From: Acetobacterium bakii
GTDB taxonomy: Bacteria; Bacillota; Clostridia; Eubacteriales; Eubacteriaceae
Assembly (NCBI RefSeq): GCF_001263355.1
Contig: NZ_LGYO01000045.1
Span: 1-33,951 of the forward strand
Direction of reading: 5' to 3'
Length of the DNA: 33,951 nucleotides
In this document: piece by piece, positions 31,220 through 33,951 of the stretch
Layout of the letters: each line of letters opens with the position of its first letter
Position numbering within the stretch: position 1 is the first letter of the stretch
Notes under the pieces: generated by a model
Told to the model about the DNA's origin: nothing
The model's database searches: none
The model's input: the letters and a program-made list of their open reading frames with translations, nothing else
Program-made: the position numbers and the translations under genes

Positions 31220-32118
31220 ATTTTAATCCTTTCGTTTATCGGTTTTTCAAGAAAGCCTTTTTCCTTAAGTAAGTTTTCGGTAATAGTCCATAACAGCGCT
31301 TGCAGGGCATGATCCCCACCCGGATCAATCGGAGTAATGGGATCTCCGGTAACGACCTTGAAGTAACCTCCGGTGACACCGTGATACCTTGGATCGGTCG
31401 CTAAACGAACAATAATATCAGCGCCTTTTTGCGGGTCCCCAATATGCAGGGCTTTTAAAATTCGGGAAAGCACCGAAGAAAATCCCAATTCGCGGCCGAG
31501 ACCAGTCGCATTAAATCCAGGATCAAGAGCGTTGACTGTGACGCCAGTTCCCAGCAACTGACGACCAAGCTCCGCGGTAAACATAATATCAAGAAGTTTG
31601 GTCTTCCCGTAAATCAGAGAAGAACCTCTGGCGGTAAATTCGGAAGTATCTGTTAAATCTTTAGGGAGACTGAGGTTACCGTGGTTGCGCGAAGCTTCAG
31701 AGGCAATGTTGACGATCCGCGCATTTTTTGAGTGCTTTAGTGAGGGTAGCAGTAGCTGCGTTAATAACCATGGCGCAAAATAGTTGACAGCCATCATCTC
31801 AGATAAACCATCATTGGTTATGCGTTGTTCAAAGCCATGGAGACCGGCATTATTTACCAAGATATCTATTTTAGGATAGTCCGTCTGAATTTCATTTCCG
31901 ATGCGGTTAACATCATCCATTCGGGAAAGATCACCATAATAGAAAGCTGTTTTAACATTTGGGGAACCCACCCGGATCATTTTTTCAGTTTCTTCAGCGC
32001 GTTTTTCACTTCTGGCGGTTAATACCAGTTGCATTCCACGTTTGGCTAATTCAATTGCTGTCAATTGTCCAAGACCACTGGTTCCACCAGTAATTACTAC
32101 AATCGGTTGTGTTGACAT
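31216..32118 (-). CDS. Short-chain dehydrogenase/reductase (retinol-dehydrogenase-like)
   Basis: 300 residues. The NAD(P)-binding motif is TGGTSGLG (10-17), NNAG is at 89-92, and the catalytic serine, tyrosine and lysine are S140, Y170 and K174 (YGKTK). ARSEKRAEE after the second strand suggests NADPH preference. The sequence resembles plant/animal retinol dehydrogenase-like SDRs. The ATG has AAGGAGA upstream. It precedes the MFS pump in a two-gene operon, so it may modify a toxic carbonyl or alcohol compound that the pump exports (inference). Confidence 0.93.
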   Translation of the reverse strand: MSTQPIVVITGGTSGLGQLTAIELAKRGMQLVLTARSEKRAEETEKMIRVGSPNVKTAFYYGDLSRMDDVNRIGNEIQTDYPKIDILVNNAGLHGFEQRITNDGLSEMMAVNYFAPWLLTQLLLPSLKHSKNARIVNIASEASRNHGNLSLPKDLTDTSEFTARGSSLIYGKTKLLDIMFTAELGRQLLGTGVTVNALDPGFNATGLGRELGFSSVLSRILKALHIGDPQKGADIIVRLATDPRYHGVTGGYFKVVTGDPITPIDPGGDHALQALLWTITENLLKEKGFLEKPINERIKI

Positions 32119-32193
32119 CGTTTCTCCTTAAATTTAGAGTTGCGTTAAGCGTTATGTTTTTCATTGCTTGACGTTTAAAGCAATCTGACATAT

Positions 32194-32239
32194 ACTTGAC
32201 ATATATCAAGTATATAAATATATTTGATATATGTCAAGT
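32194..32239. promoter_or_regulatory. Two 18-bp MarR operators
   Basis: ACTTGACATATATCAAGT (32194-32211) and ATTTGATATATGTCAAGT (32222-32239) are near-palindromes and inverted copies of each other. Centres are 28 bp apart. Each covers the -35 box of one promoter and the -10 box of the other. Confidence 0.7.
32196..32237. promoter_or_regulatory. Face-to-face divergent promoters for marR and SDR-MFS
   Basis: Plus strand: TTGACA at 32196-32201 and TATATT at 32219-32224, 17-nt spacing, reading into the marR gene. Minus strand: TTGACA at 32237-32232 and TATACT at 32214-32209, also 17-nt spacing, reading into the SDR gene. The two cores are interleaved in 42 bp, so RNA polymerase cannot hold both at once. 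Confidence 0.78.
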
Positions 32240-32260
32240 AAAATTTTTGAGAGGTAAAGA

Positions 32261-32734
32261 ATGGTAAATCAAATAAAAAACCAAAATCCTGAACGTCTTC
32301 AACTTGAGCTGAATCTCGGCGATCAATTGAATGCTTTATTAAGTGCATCACATGCACTCAATGTCAGAACGGCAGCAATCTTTGATGCAACCCTACAACC
32401 GGCAGCCTTTTTAATCGTGCGCTGGCTTCTGGCTAATGGGCCGGCAACTGCGACCACTATAGCTGAAGCCACGGCAATGGATCGAAGCTCAGTGAGTCGC
32501 CTGGTTAGCCAGCTTAAAAAATTAGGATATGTTCAAAGTGAAACCAACCCGGAAGACCGTCGGGGGGCATTATTAGCATTAACTGAGCTAGGACGAGGAA
32601 AAGCGACGACGGCGATAAAAGAAAAAGAAGAAGAGTTCTATAAACGCACTTCAAAATGGGAAAACACTGATCTTGAAGCATTTATTGAAATACTCAAGTG
32701 TTTTAATGGTTACGACACTAAAGCCTGTGAATAA
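32261..32734 (+). CDS. MarR family transcriptional regulator
   Basis: 157 residues. The N-terminal about 35 residues form a dimer helix. PATATTIAEATAMDRSSVSR is the helix-turn-helix and LVSQLKKLGYVQSETNPEDR with RRGALLALTELG is the recognition helix and wing. The ATG follows GAGAGG. It is transcribed away from the SDR-MFS operon and should bind the paired ACTTGA/TCAAGT sites in the shared promoter, repressing both directions until a ligand is bound. Confidence 0.93.
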   Translation: MVNQIKNQNPERLQLELNLGDQLNALLSASHALNVRTAAIFDATLQPAAFLIVRWLLANGPATATTIAEATAMDRSSVSRLVSQLKKLGYVQSETNPEDRRGALLALTELGRGKATTAIKEKEEEFYKRTSKWENTDLEAFIEILKCFNGYDTKACE

Positions 32735-32768
32735 GCCCGAAATGTAATTCGATATCAAGTTATTTTAA

Positions 32769-32963
32769 ACAAAATCACGATTATTATTTGAGGTATCCAT
32801 TCATCAATTGGAAAAGGATGAAGGAATATTTGATGTACTGATGAATGAAGTAAGGCAGTGCGAGGTAGTTCTATGGGCATTCCCGCTCTATTTTATGCTC
32901 GTCCATAAATTACGCGTATTAAATAAAGCTCATGATTGCTTCGATAAAAGTTCTTGCGATTAA
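32769..32963 (+). pseudogene. Remnant of a flavodoxin-fold NAD(P)H-dependent reductase gene
   Basis: An open stretch of about 64 codons reads KDEGIFDVLMNEVRQCEVVL then WAFPLYFMLVHKL. It matches the middle of clostridial FMN-dependent reductases, where a GVIWAFPLYYxLV strand-loop ends a Rossmann strand. The N-terminal FMN phosphate loop and the C-terminal half are missing, and there is no ribosome site. It is best explained as a decayed gene fragment. Confidence 0.5.
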
Positions 32964-33186
32964 GAATGTTGTAAGGCTTCTTTTGATTTTATATTTCGAC
33001 CAAAATAATCTTAGCCCTTCTTTTTCTGTCACAATTGATGAATTTAAATTAAAAAAGTGGTAGAATAAAAGAAAAACAAGGAGGCCAAAGAGGGCTTCTT
33101 ATCGCAAAGAGTTGCATTTTAATTTGCCCACACGAAGCGGGTACTGGTTAAAATAATTGGAGAGTAAGTAATTTGGAGGAATGAAA
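32964..33186. other. Intergenic region before the DUF998 gene
   Basis: AT-rich. TAGAAT at 33061-33066 could be a -10 box with TTGATG at 33035 too far away (20 nt). A weak GGAGGCC/GGGCTTC hairpin lies at about 33081-33100 in the presumed leader. No recognised riboswitch and no gene. Confidence 0.35.
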
Positions 33187-33831
33187 ATGATCAAGAAAAG
33201 AGAATTAATCAATTGGCTGGGTTTACTTGGGGTCGCAAGTTTTCTATCCTACCTGATTGCTGTTTTGTTTGCGCCCCTGGCTTACCCAGGCTATAATTGG
33301 CTCAGTCAGGCAGTGAGTGATCTGAGTGCCTATGATGCGCCATCCCGGGAATTGTGGGGGCAGCTTAGCAGTGTATACGGAACCTGTGGTATTGTTGCAG
33401 TCACCATTGCCTGCGTTTATGTTCAGAACCGTTTAAACAGAACTCTGCGTGTCGGGATTTATCTTTTTGCAATCATGAATTGGGTATCTAACATTGGCTA
33501 TTCGATGTTTCCCCTTACCACCAGTGGCTATGCGGGTACATTTCAAGATATAATGCACATCGCTGTGACGGCCGCGGTTGTGCTTTTGAGCATCGCATCA
33601 CTTGTTACCATCATGGTAGGGGGATATCGACAGAAAAAATATCGGTCTATGGCAATATTTGCAACCATCTGTCTGCTAAGTATGTTAATGGGAGCAATCG
33701 GAACGGGATTAATGCCACCTGAATATTTTGGCGTCACGGAAAGGTTTAGCGTATTTGCAGCAACGGCGTTTACTGCTATTTTGGGATTGTATGTTTTTTT
33801 CGGCATCGATTATATAGAAAATAAAAGTTGA
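33187..33831 (+). CDS. DUF998 family membrane protein
   Basis: 214 residues with six hydrophobic segments, typical of DUF998. The first loop carries the family pattern AYPGYNWLSQAVSDLSAYDAP, and later MFPLTTSGYAGTFQDIMHI and GTGLMPPEYFGVTERFSVFA are recognisable. The ATG at 33187 is preferred because GGAGGA ends 6 nt upstream; the ATG at 33181 touches that site. DUF998 proteins are uncharacterised integral membrane proteins. It appears to be a single gene. Confidence 0.85.
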   Translation: MIKKRELINWLGLLGVASFLSYLIAVLFAPLAYPGYNWLSQAVSDLSAYDAPSRELWGQLSSVYGTCGIVAVTIACVYVQNRLNRTLRVGIYLFAIMNWVSNIGYSMFPLTTSGYAGTFQDIMHIAVTAAVVLLSIASLVTIMVGGYRQKKYRSMAIFATICLLSMLMGAIGTGLMPPEYFGVTERFSVFAATAFTAILGLYVFFGIDYIENKS

Positions 33832-33951
33832 GTCGTCTGACAAGGTGATTTATTATTGTTGAAAACATTTCCTTATCATCAATGGTGGAACCTCATATTT
33901 CAAAACAAGCGGATAAATAACTATTATAACTTTAAATGGCGATGATTTTAT

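Overview
The window reads as chromosome of a low-to-moderate GC, anaerobic Gram-positive bacterium of the Clostridia/Eubacteriales, most like an acetogen of the Acetobacterium/Eubacterium type. This is inferred from strong Shine-Dalgarno sites, a split transketolase, a T-box leader, rubredoxin and ferredoxin proteins, a PadR/DUF1700/DUF4097 trio and a cluster of iron-sulfur P-loop ATPases. No rRNA, tRNA, CRISPR array, phage or intact insertion sequence was seen.

Layout. 76-1826: the two halves of transketolase, followed by a 100-nt palindromic repeat. 2148-4870: a MoxR-type AAA+ ATPase and its VWA partner. 5091-6146: a soluble PocR-domain chemoreceptor, followed by a second, diverged copy of the palindromic repeat. 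6273-6647 (minus): a small zinc-finger protein. 6884-11569: a DUF134 regulator, a NifX-like protein, a small protein resembling a EutS/PduU microcompartment shell protein, two MinD-type ATPases with ferredoxin inserts, a flavin reductase and an Mrp ATPase fused to a NifX-like domain. This is an orange-protein (ORP/MrpORP)-like cluster. 11795-13658 (minus): DUF4097, DUF1700 and PadR. 13819-15725: MarR and a drug-efflux MFS pump. 15763-17788: a leucine T-box leader with two antiterminator/terminator modules, then leuA.

17793-21078 (minus) is an accessory stretch: cupin, AraC, isochorismatase-like hydrolase, HxlR, a creatininase fragment and a truncated MerR. 21227-21616 is a small membrane protein; its truncated copy lies 8 kb away at 29471-29696. 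21746-22929 (minus): a ferredoxin-like protein and a double-rubredoxin protein. 23483-26763: a three-gene signalling operon (MshEN-like/CheX-like protein, CheY-like receiver, CBS-Hpt-CheA-like kinase without CheW domain). 26810-29376: a UMF1-type MFS permease and a phosphodiesterase/phosphatase. 29735-32118 (minus): an MFS pump and an SDR oxidoreductase, divergent from a MarR regulator (32261-32734) across interleaved promoters and operators. 32769-32963 is a flavoprotein reductase relic and 33187-33831 a DUF998 membrane protein.

The most interesting regions are the ORP-like cluster with its shell-like protein, the CheW-less chemosensory operon, and the leuA leader with one specifier stem and two terminator modules. 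Several loci show decay: the MerR/creatininase junction, the truncated gene copy and the reductase relic.
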